IMG/VR virus record: IMGVR_UViG_3300018890_000002
Coordinates: 17,219 to 81,218 of that record
DNA length: 64,000 nt
Reading direction: 5' to 3' (one strand)
Source of the DNA: a virus
The notes beneath the pieces were generated by a model. That model saw only the letters and a list, made by a program, of their open reading frames with translations, made no database searches and was not told the DNA's origin. The translations under genes and the position numbers were made by a program. Positions 43,598 to 51,275 of this stretch are shown in pieces; position 1 is the stretch's first letter; each line of letters starts with the position of its first letter.

Positions 43598-43849
43598 ATG
43601 GTAGCTAGAATATCAGTAAGGACTTTCACTGTTCCAGAGTATTTCCTGTCGTTTCTAATTAACGATCAATGTAGTGGTTTGACTCAAGACGATTTTAACC
43701 AATTTAAAGACTTCATTGAAAGAGAAGAAATTGATGAGAGTTTGGGTCATTGGTCTTATGATGACGTTGAACCTTATTATTCTGAGAGTAATAATATAAC
43801 AAGTCAAAGTGGAACTGTGGTAGATGTTGAATGGGTAGAAATTAATTAA
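43598..43849 (+). CDS. Small acidic protein
   Basis: 83 residues from the ATG at 43598 (MVARISVRTFTVPEYFLSF), after AAGGAGTTTAAG; the longer frame starts inside the leader hairpin and is rejected. Acidic C-terminus. No family recognised. Confidence 0.55.
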   Translation: MVARISVRTFTVPEYFLSFLINDQCSGLTQDDFNQFKDFIEREEIDESLGHWSYDDVEPYYSESNNITSQSGTVVDVEWVEIN

Positions 43850-43893
43850 GTCTTAAGAGTTACTAAGGAAACTAAGACAATGTGGAAGAGGAA

Positions 43894-44278
43894 ATGTTTG
43901 CAATAGTAATTAGAGAGGACAAAGGAGCTAAAGTAGTATCCTATAAGAGTAAGGAGATTGATAGCTCAGAAAATATGTCAATCTGTGGAGTTGAGAATTA
44001 CGAGCAAGGGAAAAGATTATCCTAATTGGGTTAGAGGGTTCAAAGTTATAGGAGATGATTTTTTACACTTAAGTGATAAAGATAAAGATAGCTTTTGTCT
44101 TATGCTTAAGAATATCGAGTATGTGAAAAGAAATAATATTAGTAGGTCTATTACTCTAGAAGATTTACCTATTAAGGAACCTACTAAAGATGAGATACGT
44201 GATATCTACTATGAAGAAATAAAAGTTTACCCTCAGTTAAATGAGATAGTTAAACGATACATAGAAAATAATCACTAG
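43894..44278 (+). pseudogene. Frameshifted small gene
   Basis: ATG 43894 (after GGAAGAGGAA) reads 43 codons to TAA 44023-44025. In the +1 frame coding continues KDYPNWVRGFKVIGDDFLHL to 44278. The switch falls at CAAGGGAAAAGAT, where removal of one base would join NYEQGK to DYPNWVRG. A one-base insertion in a G/A run, or a +1 shift. The second frame alone has only a TTG without a ribosome site. Confidence 0.55.
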
Positions 44279-44287
44279 GAGAAAATC

Positions 44288-44611
44288 ATGAATTACAGAG
44301 TACCAGCTTACTATCCAGAAGTTCCTGAAGAAGTTAAGAACTATTTACGGATTGTTGATGAAGTCATAGTTCCTCAGTGTATTAAGGGTAATTAAGTGTC
44401 AGTTGTAACCCCAAAAATAGGAGGTTCTGCTTTACTACCTTCTTATGCAATGATTGGAGATATACTATTCACTTTCTATTCCTCTATTCAAGATATGTGG
44501 GAAGATGCTTATTACGACGCTTGGTATGGTTCAGAAGATAAGAATGATGTAACTCTTCTGACTGACCTAGCTATCAACTGCGTTAAGTCATTAGAATGGT
44601 GGAGTCGTTAA
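44288..44611 (+). pseudogene. Paralogue of 50958-51251 with in-frame TAA
   Basis: ATG 44288 (AGGAGAAAATC) reads 35 codons ending CIKGN, then TAA 44393-44395, then the same frame runs VSVVTPKIGG...SIQDMWEDAYYDAWYG...LEWWSR to TAA 44609-44611. The intact gene at 50958 has the same plan: VPQKVKSLL...HFIKGENIEVL...TIEDAWVDVVYDCWIE...TWWTH. The paralogue proves that one gene is interrupted. GTG directly follows the TAA, so re-start is possible. Confidence 0.65.
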
Positions 44612-44612
44612 C

Positions 44613-44697
44613 ATGGATAATGAAGAAATGATTAGTATTGAGAATTGCGAAAGAAGGTTATGGTATTTCTGAAGATGAAATTGAGTTCATTGAGTAA
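44613..44697 (+). pseudogene. Very small frameshifted gene
   Basis: ATG 44613 reads MDNEEMISIE then stops at codon 20. The +1 frame reads IAKEGYGISEDEIEFIE and ends TAA 44695-44697. The join would need one base less near 44640. Too short for firm assignment. Confidence 0.35.
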
Positions 44698-44718
44698 TCT
44701 TTAACTCATCGTTTAAGG

Positions 44719-44812
44719 CATCTTATATCTAGTAATGTACTATTTATCGTTTTTAGGTATAAGGTGTGTCTATGAAGCAAATAAAGCCATCTGAGAGGAT
44801 ACTAACTCTTAG
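44719..44812 (+). repeat. Leader with two hairpins, shared with 52142-52190
   Basis: CATCTTATA pairs with TATAAGGTG (44719-44766), followed by the shared stretch GTCTATGAAGCAAATAA and then CTGAGAG-GATACTAA-CTCTTAG (44791-44812), whose loop ends in ACTAA. The segment TTTTTAGGTATAAGGTGTSTC plus ATGAAGCAAATAA recurs at 52151-52182, and GCCATCTGAGAGGATAYTAA recurs at 39108. Confidence 0.55.
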
Positions 44813-44833
44813 ACTAAAACATAAGGAGAAATC

Positions 44834-45280
44834 ATGACTACTTTATCCCCAATTGAAAAAGCTGAGTTAGAAGCACAAGAAGCTAGAAGTCAATTTAACT
44901 ATCTTCAAAATATAATGATGAAGACTCCTGAGTTTTTAGCAGTTCAAAAGCAAAGAGAAGTAATGAATAAAGCAGATGAAAAAGTAAACTTATTAAAAAG
45001 AGAGGCAGCTAAACCCAAGGTAGACGCGACAATTTCTAGTTTAAAAGAGAAAGGTTATGAATGTAGAGCTGTTTACTCACATGGTTATATTTCTGAGTAT
45101 GTAATCTGTGATAAAGAAATATCTGAGATAGGAAGTTTATTTTCTACGGATAGAGGGATTGAAGCTATTTCAAGCGATCACAGTGATCATTTTTATGAAG
45201 GAAGTGATTTGTTAGGTTGTGGGGATAGTGAAGAAGAAGCTTGGAGAGATGCTGTAAGAAATCAGAATTGTAAAATCTAA
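44834..45280 (+). CDS. Coiled-coil protein, paralogue pair member
   Basis: 148 residues, ribosome site AAGGAGAAATC. Helical N-terminal 65 residues, then SSLKEKGYECRAVYSHG and an acidic C-terminal part ending LLGCGDSEEEAWRDAV, which aligns with ILGSGKTEDLAWKSAV of 45530-46015. A phage-typical GxGxTxEEAW end seen in small hypothetical proteins. Role unknown. Confidence 0.6.
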   Translation: MTTLSPIEKAELEAQEARSQFNYLQNIMMKTPEFLAVQKQREVMNKADEKVNLLKREAAKPKVDATISSLKEKGYECRAVYSHGYISEYVICDKEISEIGSLFSTDRGIEAISSDHSDHFYEGSDLLGCGDSEEEAWRDAVRNQNCKI

Positions 45281-45351
45281 TCTCAATTATTCTCAGATTT
45301 TCGTTTGTGTCCGCAACGACATTAAACTATTAATTAATTTAGGAGGGTATT

Positions 45352-45492
45352 ATGACGACATCTGATGGTATTGCCTTTGTTATTATAGGCTATTTGATTC
45401 CTCAGCTACTATACGTTTGTTACATGGTTGGAATGTCTAAAGGCTATGACATAGCAGTAGAAGATTACAAAAGAATTAATAGATGTCCATAA
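45352..45492 (+). CDS. Small single-pass membrane protein
   Basis: 46 residues, ribosome site AGGAGGGTATT. One helix (GIAFVIIGYLIPQLLYVCYMVGM) and a short charged tail. Leader repeat GTCCGCAACGACATTAAACT just upstream matches that at 42503. Confidence 0.55.
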   Translation: MTTSDGIAFVIIGYLIPQLLYVCYMVGMSKGYDIAVEDYKRINRCP

Positions 45493-45529
45493 AGTTTAAT
45501 GCTAAAGCTCAGTAACTAGGAGAAAAGTA

Positions 45530-46015
45530 ATGTCCATTACTAATATCAATGCAAAAGTTTCAGCAGCAGAAGAGTTGGTAGATTTCCATAGACTAGAATT
45601 AGAAAATTCGATTGACTACGAGAGACTGGAAAAAAGCAAAAAGCTACTTTCTGATTTAAAGAAATTGCAAGAAGAAGAGTACCAGAAAAAGCAAATTCAA
45701 CTACACATAGAAAGGTTAAAGAAGGAAGGGTACGAGTTGCGAACTGGTCACTTGACTAGCTCTACTAGAACAGATGAGTGGCAATCAGAAGACGGAGAGT
45801 CATATACTTTCCTAGTTGTTCATAAGGACACTCCAAAAATCAGAGAGATGCTAGAGTGCAGCTTTGAAGCAATCCCGTTAATAGGTGATCCTGGTAGCGG
45901 AAAAGTATTAGAACCAGAAACAATTCTTGGATCTGGAAAGACAGAAGACTTAGCTTGGAAATCTGCGGTAACAGGGGACTATATTAACAACTTACCTACA
46001 GAAGAGTGTAGATAG
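45530..46015 (+). CDS. Coiled-coil protein, paralogue pair member
   Basis: 161 residues, ribosome site AGGAGAAAAGTA. Same plan as 44834-45280: helical start, LKKEGYELRTGHL at the domain change and the same C-terminal motif. The two are diverged tandem copies. Confidence 0.6.
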   Translation: MSITNINAKVSAAEELVDFHRLELENSIDYERLEKSKKLLSDLKKLQEEEYQKKQIQLHIERLKKEGYELRTGHLTSSTRTDEWQSEDGESYTFLVVHKDTPKIREMLECSFEAIPLIGDPGSGKVLEPETILGSGKTEDLAWKSAVTGDYINNLPTEECR

Positions 46016-46044
46016 TTAGTCTCTTCCCCAGTAATTGACTAACT
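46014..46044 (+). other. Intergenic hairpin
   Basis: AGTTAGTC pairs with GACTAACT over 8 bp; loop TCTTCCCCAGTAATT; overlaps the stop of 45530-46015. No T-run, so likely an RNA element and not a terminator. Confidence 0.45.
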
Positions 46045-46067
46045 CAGTAATATAGTAAGGACAAAGC

Positions 46068-46109
46068 ATGAACGTTGAAGAAATTGTAGAACAAGTCAAA
46101 AGTTTATGA
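46068..46109 (+). pseudogene. Remnant of a small gene
   Basis: ATG after AGTAAGGACAAAGC, 13 codons (MNVEEIVEQVKSL), TGA, one codon, TAG. A ribosome site with almost nothing behind it suggests a decayed gene. Confidence 0.3.
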
Positions 46110-46145
46110 TATTAGAATGTTCTTAACTAAAAGGAGAGTCACATA

Positions 46146-46436
46146 ATGTTTAACCCTCTGAGTGAAATTTTAACTCTAGATCTAGATTGGTTGAAATCTA
46201 ATGGATGGACGTTAAGAGGAATCTTAGCATACCGTCATATTCTGTACGAATACAATCATTCGGGAACTCCTTCTCAAAGCAGAATTACTGAGATTATTAA
46301 ACAGTATGACGCAGAAGGACAGGCTCACAAGATAATTGAAGCTTTACAGGATTTGCTTTTGCTCAAGCAGTTATTTTCAAATCCTGTAGAAATATCAGAT
46401 ACAGCTTGGGAAAAAATTATCTCAGCTTATCGTTAA
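46146..46436 (+). CDS. Small helical protein
   Basis: 96 residues, ribosome site AAGGAGAGTCACATA. Reads WLKSNGWTLRGILAYRHILYEY, then a Gln/Ile-rich helical part. No family recognised. Confidence 0.55.
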   Translation: MFNPLSEILTLDLDWLKSNGWTLRGILAYRHILYEYNHSGTPSQSRITEIIKQYDAEGQAHKIIEALQDLLLLKQLFSNPVEISDTAWEKIISAYR

Positions 46437-46441
46437 CTCCT

Positions 46442-46480
46442 AGCTAGATGTAGGGTGCAATTCCCTACAAAACATCAGCT
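46442..46480 (+). ncRNA. tRNA-like element D, acceptor/T-arm minihelix
   Basis: AGCTAGATG and CATCAGCT pair (8 bp, one bulged A) around TAGGG-TGCAATT-CCCTA, with a CAAAA bulge on the 3' side. The D and anticodon arms are absent altogether. It has the same T-loop-like core as elements C and E. It lies about 90 bases before the hammerhead candidate. Confidence 0.45.
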
Positions 46481-46567
46481 CTAACTTCCTCCAAAGAAGA
46501 TGTCTTATTGACTCTGGAGCTTTTAGAAGGAGAATATTATGCAGTTGTTCTCATAAGAGAGAATTAA

Positions 46568-46632
46568 AAGTCGAAACATTTTAGCTCCTTAGCTAAGATG
46601 TCGGTAGATTATGTCTGCCCTGATGAGGACTT
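46568..46632 (+). ncRNA. Type II hammerhead ribozyme candidate
   Basis: Order as in a type II hammerhead: stem II 3' strand AAGTC (46568-46572), GAAA (46573-46576), stem III CATTTTAGCT/AGCTAAGATG with CCTT loop (46577-46600), TC (46601-46602), stem I GGTAGA/TCTGCC with TTATG loop (46603-46619), CTGATGA (46620-46626), stem II 5' strand (46627-46632). The core CUGAUGA, GAAA and a GUC cleavage triplet are all present. The one flaw is an extra G before GACTT in stem II. Predicted cleavage is after C46602, in the leader of 46668-47444. Confidence 0.7.
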
Positions 46633-46667
46633 CTCATTGGAACAACAATTATTGGAGTAAAGGTCAA

Positions 46668-47444
46668 ATGACTAATATTATATTTTCTCCCCTTCAACAG
46701 AGAGATGTGGAAATCCGGTTTATTTGTCATGAGGGATTCACCATAACTACGACCAATGAAAAGTACCAGTTTGTGAGAAATATTCTAACCGTTCTTCAAG
46801 AGCAAGAGGGTCTTCCGTTAGAATATGCTAGTGAGAACGAAGGAATGAAGATTGCGGGTATCTCCAAGATAGTGTTTGGTTTTGTTCCCGATTTTATTAT
46901 AGATGAAAAAGATGGACTACCCCCACGCTTAGAAAATCACTTCGTCATACCTGGCTACCGAAAAGTCGGGTCTAATGTAGTCAAAATGAAAGCACTGGCC
47001 GAACAAGTAGCAGAGAAGTTACGAACGTTCCAATTAAAGGTGGAGGTAAACAGCGAAAGTTCTATTCATCCCAAAATGGATGAAGAGACAGAATTTGTTT
47101 ATACAGTAATGATCACATCCGTTGCCTTGGAGGTGGCTAAGGTGAATAAAAACCATCCGATCTGGAGTGGTATTCCTGCATTAAACCGAATCACTTTGAT
47201 GAGTGGAGAGTTCGAGGCAATGCGAGCAATGATAGCTGAAACTCCACCAGTTCTTCAAGCTGTATGTACTCTATTTGAATCTTATACTGAAGAGGTTAAA
47301 AACGCGATCGATACTTGCGAGAATTTCAAAGAGGAGTACGACTCTAATGAACCTGTACCACATATCAGCAAATTACAACTTAGACGACCAACGAAAGAAG
47401 TTATGGAAATGTTGAAACTTCTTCAAAGTCATCACAAATCGTAG
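46668..47444 (+). CDS. Unknown protein before MoxR/VWA pair
   Basis: 258 residues from the ATG at 46668 (MTNIIFSPLQ), after TAAAGG; an ATG at 46611 lies inside the ribozyme and is rejected. Mixed alpha/beta; ends in a helical, basic tail. Richer in G+C than the small genes around it, like the MoxR and VWA genes, so it may belong to their system. Confidence 0.6.
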   Translation: MTNIIFSPLQQRDVEIRFICHEGFTITTTNEKYQFVRNILTVLQEQEGLPLEYASENEGMKIAGISKIVFGFVPDFIIDEKDGLPPRLENHFVIPGYRKVGSNVVKMKALAEQVAEKLRTFQLKVEVNSESSIHPKMDEETEFVYTVMITSVALEVAKVNKNHPIWSGIPALNRITLMSGEFEAMRAMIAETPPVLQAVCTLFESYTEEVKNAIDTCENFKEEYDSNEPVPHISKLQLRRPTKEVMEMLKLLQSHHKS

Positions 47445-47453
47445 TTGGTTAGT

Positions 47454-47494
47454 AGTCCTGGAAGTCCTTACTTCTGGGACTAGCTCGCTTCGAG
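47454..47494 (+). other. Two intergenic hairpins
   Basis: AGTCC-TG-GAAGT-CCTT-ACTTC-TG-GGACT (47454-47481), a long stem with a symmetric internal loop, then CTCG-CTT-CGAG (47484-47494). No T-run. 20 bases before the next ATG. Confidence 0.5.
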
Positions 47495-47513
47495 ACATTT
47501 TATCAGGAGAATC

Positions 47514-47876
47514 ATGAATCAAGTACCAGAATATTCTCAAATCCAAGAGTTTCAAAATTTAGTAGAAAAAGCTAAGAAAAGATATCTCAAGTATCTAATC
47601 TCTTTAGGTTACGTGTTTGAGCAGCAGGGAAGTTACGAAGATACTAGATACTTAGCTATTCATCCTAGCTATTATTTGACTTCACATGAATTGTTGGAAA
47701 AAGAATGTCAAGAAAATCGCTACATCTCAGATGGAAAATATAGCCCTGAAGATTATCCTTTAGGTGCTTTCATCAGTATTAACTCTTTGTGTGTGGAGGA
47801 TGGTAGGTTTTCTGTTCTCTCATCAGAATTTTTAGAGGATGATAGATGCTCATTAGATTACTTAGATGAATGCTAG
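47514..47876 (+). CDS. Unknown acidic protein
   Basis: 120 residues, ribosome site CAGGAGAATC. Tyr-rich, acidic C-terminus (EFLEDDRCSLDYLDEC). Overlaps the next start by 7 bases. No family recognised. Confidence 0.55.
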   Translation: MNQVPEYSQIQEFQNLVEKAKKRYLKYLISLGYVFEQQGSYEDTRYLAIHPSYYLTSHELLEKECQENRYISDGKYSPEDYPLGAFISINSLCVEDGRFSVLSSEFLEDDRCSLDYLDEC

Positions 47877-48166
47877 ATAAGACAATGTGGAAAAATCAAG
47901 TGGAAGTAATTTCTCCCAAATTACAAGAATGGAAAACACAATCACAAGTAGTAATAGTCACAGAGGATAATGGAGTTTTAAAAGCTAAAACAATTCAGAA
48001 TACCAATGAATTAGAACTAAAGAACCTAATATCAATTTTAGCTGTAGATAGCTATAAAGAAGGGATTAGAATATCTCAGCTCTATAACAATATGGTAGCG
48101 AAAAAGATCAGAGTACAATCACTCAATAAAATAGTTGAAGCAATCAATATCTTAGGAAGTAACTAA
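47870..48166 (+). CDS. Small protein, unknown
   Basis: 98 residues coupled to the previous gene (ATGCTAG overlap). Helical C-terminus; no family recognised. Confidence 0.5.
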   Translation: MLDKTMWKNQVEVISPKLQEWKTQSQVVIVTEDNGVLKAKTIQNTNELELKNLISILAVDSYKEGIRISQLYNNMVAKKIRVQSLNKIVEAINILGSN

Positions 48167-48193
48167 CTAGGGTCATTAAACTTAGGAGAAAAC

Positions 48194-48252
48194 ATAGTAA
48201 TCCAGACTGGCTTTTGAAGGTACTAGAAGAAATAGACTCAGATATTGAATAG
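48194..48252 (+). pseudogene. Start-less small gene
   Basis: After TTAGGAGAAAAC the frame SNPDWLLKVLEEIDSDIE is open and ends TAG, but the expected ATG reads CATAGT. A single lost G (ATGAGT to ATAGT) would explain it. Confidence 0.35.
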
Positions 48253-48368
48253 TCTTCCACCTCTATTATGATTGGTTGTTGTGATAGAGGTTTTGCTTTA
48301 CCTCTAAGACTAGCCATAAAAGTCTTAAATAAAGTAGTCCGCTCAATAAATATAGAAGGATCATCCAA

Positions 48369-49472
48369 ATGTCTCTAATTCTCCCTGAAATCAAAACGGC
48401 ACTTGCTGGGTTCGTTAAGTGTGACTTAGTAGCTGAGGTTATATCTCTTGGCTTACAACTAAGAAAACCCGTGCTACTCTATGGTCGAGGAGGTCATGGA
48501 AAATCAGAAATAGTGAGAGCAGTCTTTAAAGCGCTGGCAAAGAGTGACGACGAATGGTTCATCCAATCTTGCGGGGAAGGGATGACAGAAGCTATGCTCT
48601 ACGGAGGGTTAGATCTGGATGCTCTTTCCCGTCCAGAAGGAAAAACAATGCAGTATTACCCTGAGCGGTCATTTTTAAATTACAAATACTCTCTTCTTGA
48701 AGAGTTTAATGATGCACCACCAGCAGTTCTTCTGTCGTTGAAAAATACAATCACAGCCGGACAGCTAGACAATGGTTATCAGACTTTCGAGATGAAAACG
48801 CTCTTATTGATTGGGGCTACCAACAAAAATCCAATGGAGATTTGCGAGATGGGGCCTACCTACGAAGCGTTAATGGAGAGGTTTCCTCTACAAGCTCGTG
48901 TAGAGTGGTCAAGTTACAGAAGAGAAGATTTTCTGGAATTGTTTAACACAGTGGAAAAAGAAGATACTGTTCCTTCTCAAATGCGTTCATTATTGGCGCA
49001 GTTAATTTCGGATGCCCACGATAAAGGGCAATGGATCAGTCCTAGAACTGCCATTGTTTGTCTAAATCTATTGAAAGCATCAGCAGTCCTTCACAAACGT
49101 AAACAGGTAACTGAAGATGACTTTTTTGCAATAAAGCACATCCCTGGTACAGAGCAAATCTTAGAAGATCTCAGTACGAATCTAGATTGTATTAAGAGAG
49201 TTGCTATAGCTCAATTACAATTAGCTGAGCATGATGAACACTTAACTGAGGTTTTGTCTAAAATGACTCAGTACGAACAGAATAAAGCAATCAAAAATAG
49301 AGAGAAAGCAATCTTGTTCTTACAACTTTCTACCGTTTTAGAGAATTTAGACCAAAAATTACAAAACCTTAGCCTCCCTGACAATCTAGTTAGACATAGA
49401 GATCAACTTAGGGAGAAAATTAAGGAAGGTCATGAAAGAGCTATTAAATTAGCTAGACAATTCTCTGCTTAA
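48369..49472 (+). CDS. MoxR-family AAA+ ATPase (CobS-like)
   Basis: 367 residues. Walker A GRGGHGKS (39-46), Walker B LLEEFNDAP (about 116-124), sensor 1 LLIGATNKNP (about 149), then a winged lid with SPRTAIVCLNLL. The C-terminal 90 residues are coiled coil. MoxR ATPases act as chaperones that remodel a partner through a VWA protein. That partner lies 58 bases downstream. Similar pairs, often called CobS/CobT-like, occur in large phages including cyanophages, with an unknown target. Confidence 0.85.
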   Translation: MSLILPEIKTALAGFVKCDLVAEVISLGLQLRKPVLLYGRGGHGKSEIVRAVFKALAKSDDEWFIQSCGEGMTEAMLYGGLDLDALSRPEGKTMQYYPERSFLNYKYSLLEEFNDAPPAVLLSLKNTITAGQLDNGYQTFEMKTLLLIGATNKNPMEICEMGPTYEALMERFPLQARVEWSSYRREDFLELFNTVEKEDTVPSQMRSLLAQLISDAHDKGQWISPRTAIVCLNLLKASAVLHKRKQVTEDDFFAIKHIPGTEQILEDLSTNLDCIKRVAIAQLQLAEHDEHLTEVLSKMTQYEQNKAIKNREKAILFLQLSTVLENLDQKLQNLSLPDNLVRHRDQLREKIKEGHERAIKLARQFSA

Positions 49473-49484
49473 TCTCATTGTTTC

Positions 49485-49500
49485 GGCCCACCTCTGGGCC
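49485..49500 (+). other. Hairpin between ATPase and VWA genes
   Basis: GGCCCA-CCTC-TGGGCC, 6 bp of mostly G-C. Without a T-run it is probably a processing or expression-balancing element between two partner genes. Confidence 0.5.
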
Positions 49501-49530
49501 ACTAACCTACAAATTTATAAAGAGAAAATT

Positions 49531-50907
49531 ATGACTACTATTAGAACTACTGCACCACAAACCTATATCCCCCCCTCTCCTTCGGATATTAGGGCAATGG
49601 CTAGAGAAGTAGGTGTCTCTAGATACGATACTTCTTTAGTACAAGATTTGTGTAATATTCAAGCTGGGGGAGAATTCACTTCCACTATACAAATAGAGAA
49701 AGAATTAACTAAAAATATTACTAAAATCAATAGGGAACTAAAAAAGGATAGCGATGGTGATTACGAGTTTCGTGGTAAGTGGTTAAAGAGTGAAAGTGGA
49801 AATTATGTATCAAATATAGATGATGCTCAAGCTATTGTTGCTAAACAACAAGTTAAGTATCATAAAAGTATTCAAGACTTCATTAGAACGTTAGACTTTT
49901 CCAATATTCCCGGATATACACCACTTGAGCGGTCATTAGGACTATTGAAATTACTTTCTTCTCAAGAAGGGGGTTCTCCAGAAGATAGTCAAGATGATGA
50001 GTGTGGGGATGTTTTACCAATTTTTAGCGAAAATAATGAAGACAGGAAAGATCCCAAAGAATTAGCTAATCAAATTAATGAGGTACTAGAAAATATCTCA
50101 AACATGGACGAACACGAAAAGATCCTGTGTAATATTACAGGGGATGGCAATAACATTCCACTAGATCTTGCCTCCGACATGATGAACGGTAAAGATGTAA
50201 TGTTGAAAATAAAAAGAGAGCTTGATAAAGTTTGTGCTTTGCAGACTACTAAACATTGTGTAATGAAACCTGACTCTAATGGAGCAGAGGTACGATATAG
50301 GTCTATTCAGGATATTTCCGAGTTTCCAAAATTGCATCCAACCGAATTTATCTATCCAGATGCTTACAAGAATTATAGATTAGTCAATGGAATTGCTCAA
50401 ATAAGAGAGCGATGTTCCAAAATAGACAAGAAAATGCTGTTGTATATAATTTGTGATTGCTCAGGTAGCATGAGCAACGAACGTTTTTTGAAAGCGGGAG
50501 GAGTAGTGATGAACCGTCTCAAAGCGGTTCTAAGAGGTGAAGCTGATCTTTGGTTAGCCTTTTTCCACAATCGGTTAGGAGAAGAGTTTAGAGCTTCTTC
50601 GGAAAATATCTCTGAAGTGAAAAAACTGATGAGTCATATTAAGGCTTCCAATTTTGATCAAGGAGGCACAAACATTGCACGTTGTACTAAAGAAGCAATT
50701 TTAAGGATTGAGAAAAAAAGAAAGCAAGACCCTAAGTTAATAGCTCCAGAACTATTGGTAATTACTGACGGTAGAGACAATACATCTTCTCTGACTGTAG
50801 GACATTTACGTGGTGTACGACTTAATACAGTAATAGTAGGTGGGCATAATCAACATTTAATTAACGTATCTCGACAAAGTGGGGGCGTGGGTATATCTCG
50901 TATTTAG
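49531..50907 (+). CDS. VWA-domain protein (CobT-like)
   Basis: 458 residues. The C-terminal third is a von Willebrand A domain: MIDAS DCSGSMS (about 309-315), the Thr in DQGGTNIARC (about 379) and TDGRDN (about 411). The N-terminal 280 residues are helical and charged, with an acidic Ser/Asp stretch near 150-165. It would bind metal and tether a substrate for the MoxR ATPase encoded just before it. Confidence 0.85.
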   Translation: MTTIRTTAPQTYIPPSPSDIRAMAREVGVSRYDTSLVQDLCNIQAGGEFTSTIQIEKELTKNITKINRELKKDSDGDYEFRGKWLKSESGNYVSNIDDAQAIVAKQQVKYHKSIQDFIRTLDFSNIPGYTPLERSLGLLKLLSSQEGGSPEDSQDDECGDVLPIFSENNEDRKDPKELANQINEVLENISNMDEHEKILCNITGDGNNIPLDLASDMMNGKDVMLKIKRELDKVCALQTTKHCVMKPDSNGAEVRYRSIQDISEFPKLHPTEFIYPDAYKNYRLVNGIAQIRERCSKIDKKMLLYIICDCSGSMSNERFLKAGGVVMNRLKAVLRGEADLWLAFFHNRLGEEFRASSENISEVKKLMSHIKASNFDQGGTNIARCTKEAILRIEKKRKQDPKLIAPELLVITDGRDNTSSLTVGHLRGVRLNTVIVGGHNQHLINVSRQSGGVGISRI

Positions 50908-50912
50908 TTTCT

Positions 50913-50939
50913 AATAGTAGGGAGTTACTAACTACTGTT
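50913..50939 (+). other. Leader hairpin, ACTAA-loop family, copy 4
   Basis: AATAGTAG pairs with CTACTGTT over 8 bp with one G-U pair, loop GGAGTTACTAA. 18 bases before the ATG at 50958. Confidence 0.7.
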
Positions 50940-50957
50940 TTTACTTAGGAGATTACT

Positions 50958-51251
50958 ATGTTTCAACAACCTAACATCTACCCTTTAGTACCACAGAAGG
51001 TAAAAAGTCTTTTGAGACAAATCCAAGGAGTTACAATCCCTCATTTTATTAAGGGAGAAAACATCGAAGTCTTAGCTGATATCCAAGTAGTTCAAGTTGA
51101 TGATGTAGTAATTCCTATCTATCCTACAATAGAGGATGCTTGGGTGGATGTAGTATATGATTGCTGGATTGAAGTGGGAAAAATTGATTCCCCACAGATT
51201 GAACAATTAGCTACTGATAAAATTTTGACCCCAACTTGGTGGACTCATTAA
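50958..51251 (+). CDS. Small protein, intact paralogue of 44288-44611
   Basis: 97 residues, ribosome site AGGAGATTACT. Reads VPQKVKSLLRQIQG, HFIKGENIEVL, TIEDAWVDVVYDCWIE and ends TPTWWTH; the broken gene at 44288 follows the same order. Probably a phage-specific family. Function unknown. Confidence 0.6.
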   Translation: MFQQPNIYPLVPQKVKSLLRQIQGVTIPHFIKGENIEVLADIQVVQVDDVVIPIYPTIEDAWVDVVYDCWIEVGKIDSPQIEQLATDKILTPTWWTH

Positions 51252-51275
51252 TAAAAGAGAGTAGATAATTGCTCT

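Noticed and set aside
46611-46667. Start of the gene 46668-47444 at the upstream ATG
   Set aside because: It lies inside the ribozyme and has no ribosome site; ATG 46668 has one.
47446-47500. Another hammerhead or a rho-independent terminator
   Set aside because: Strong hairpins but no CUGAUGA/GAAA core and no T-run after them.
48144-48368. 74-residue minus-strand protein
   Set aside because: No ribosome site, isolated on the minus strand, and it covers the leader of the MoxR gene and the remnant at 48194.
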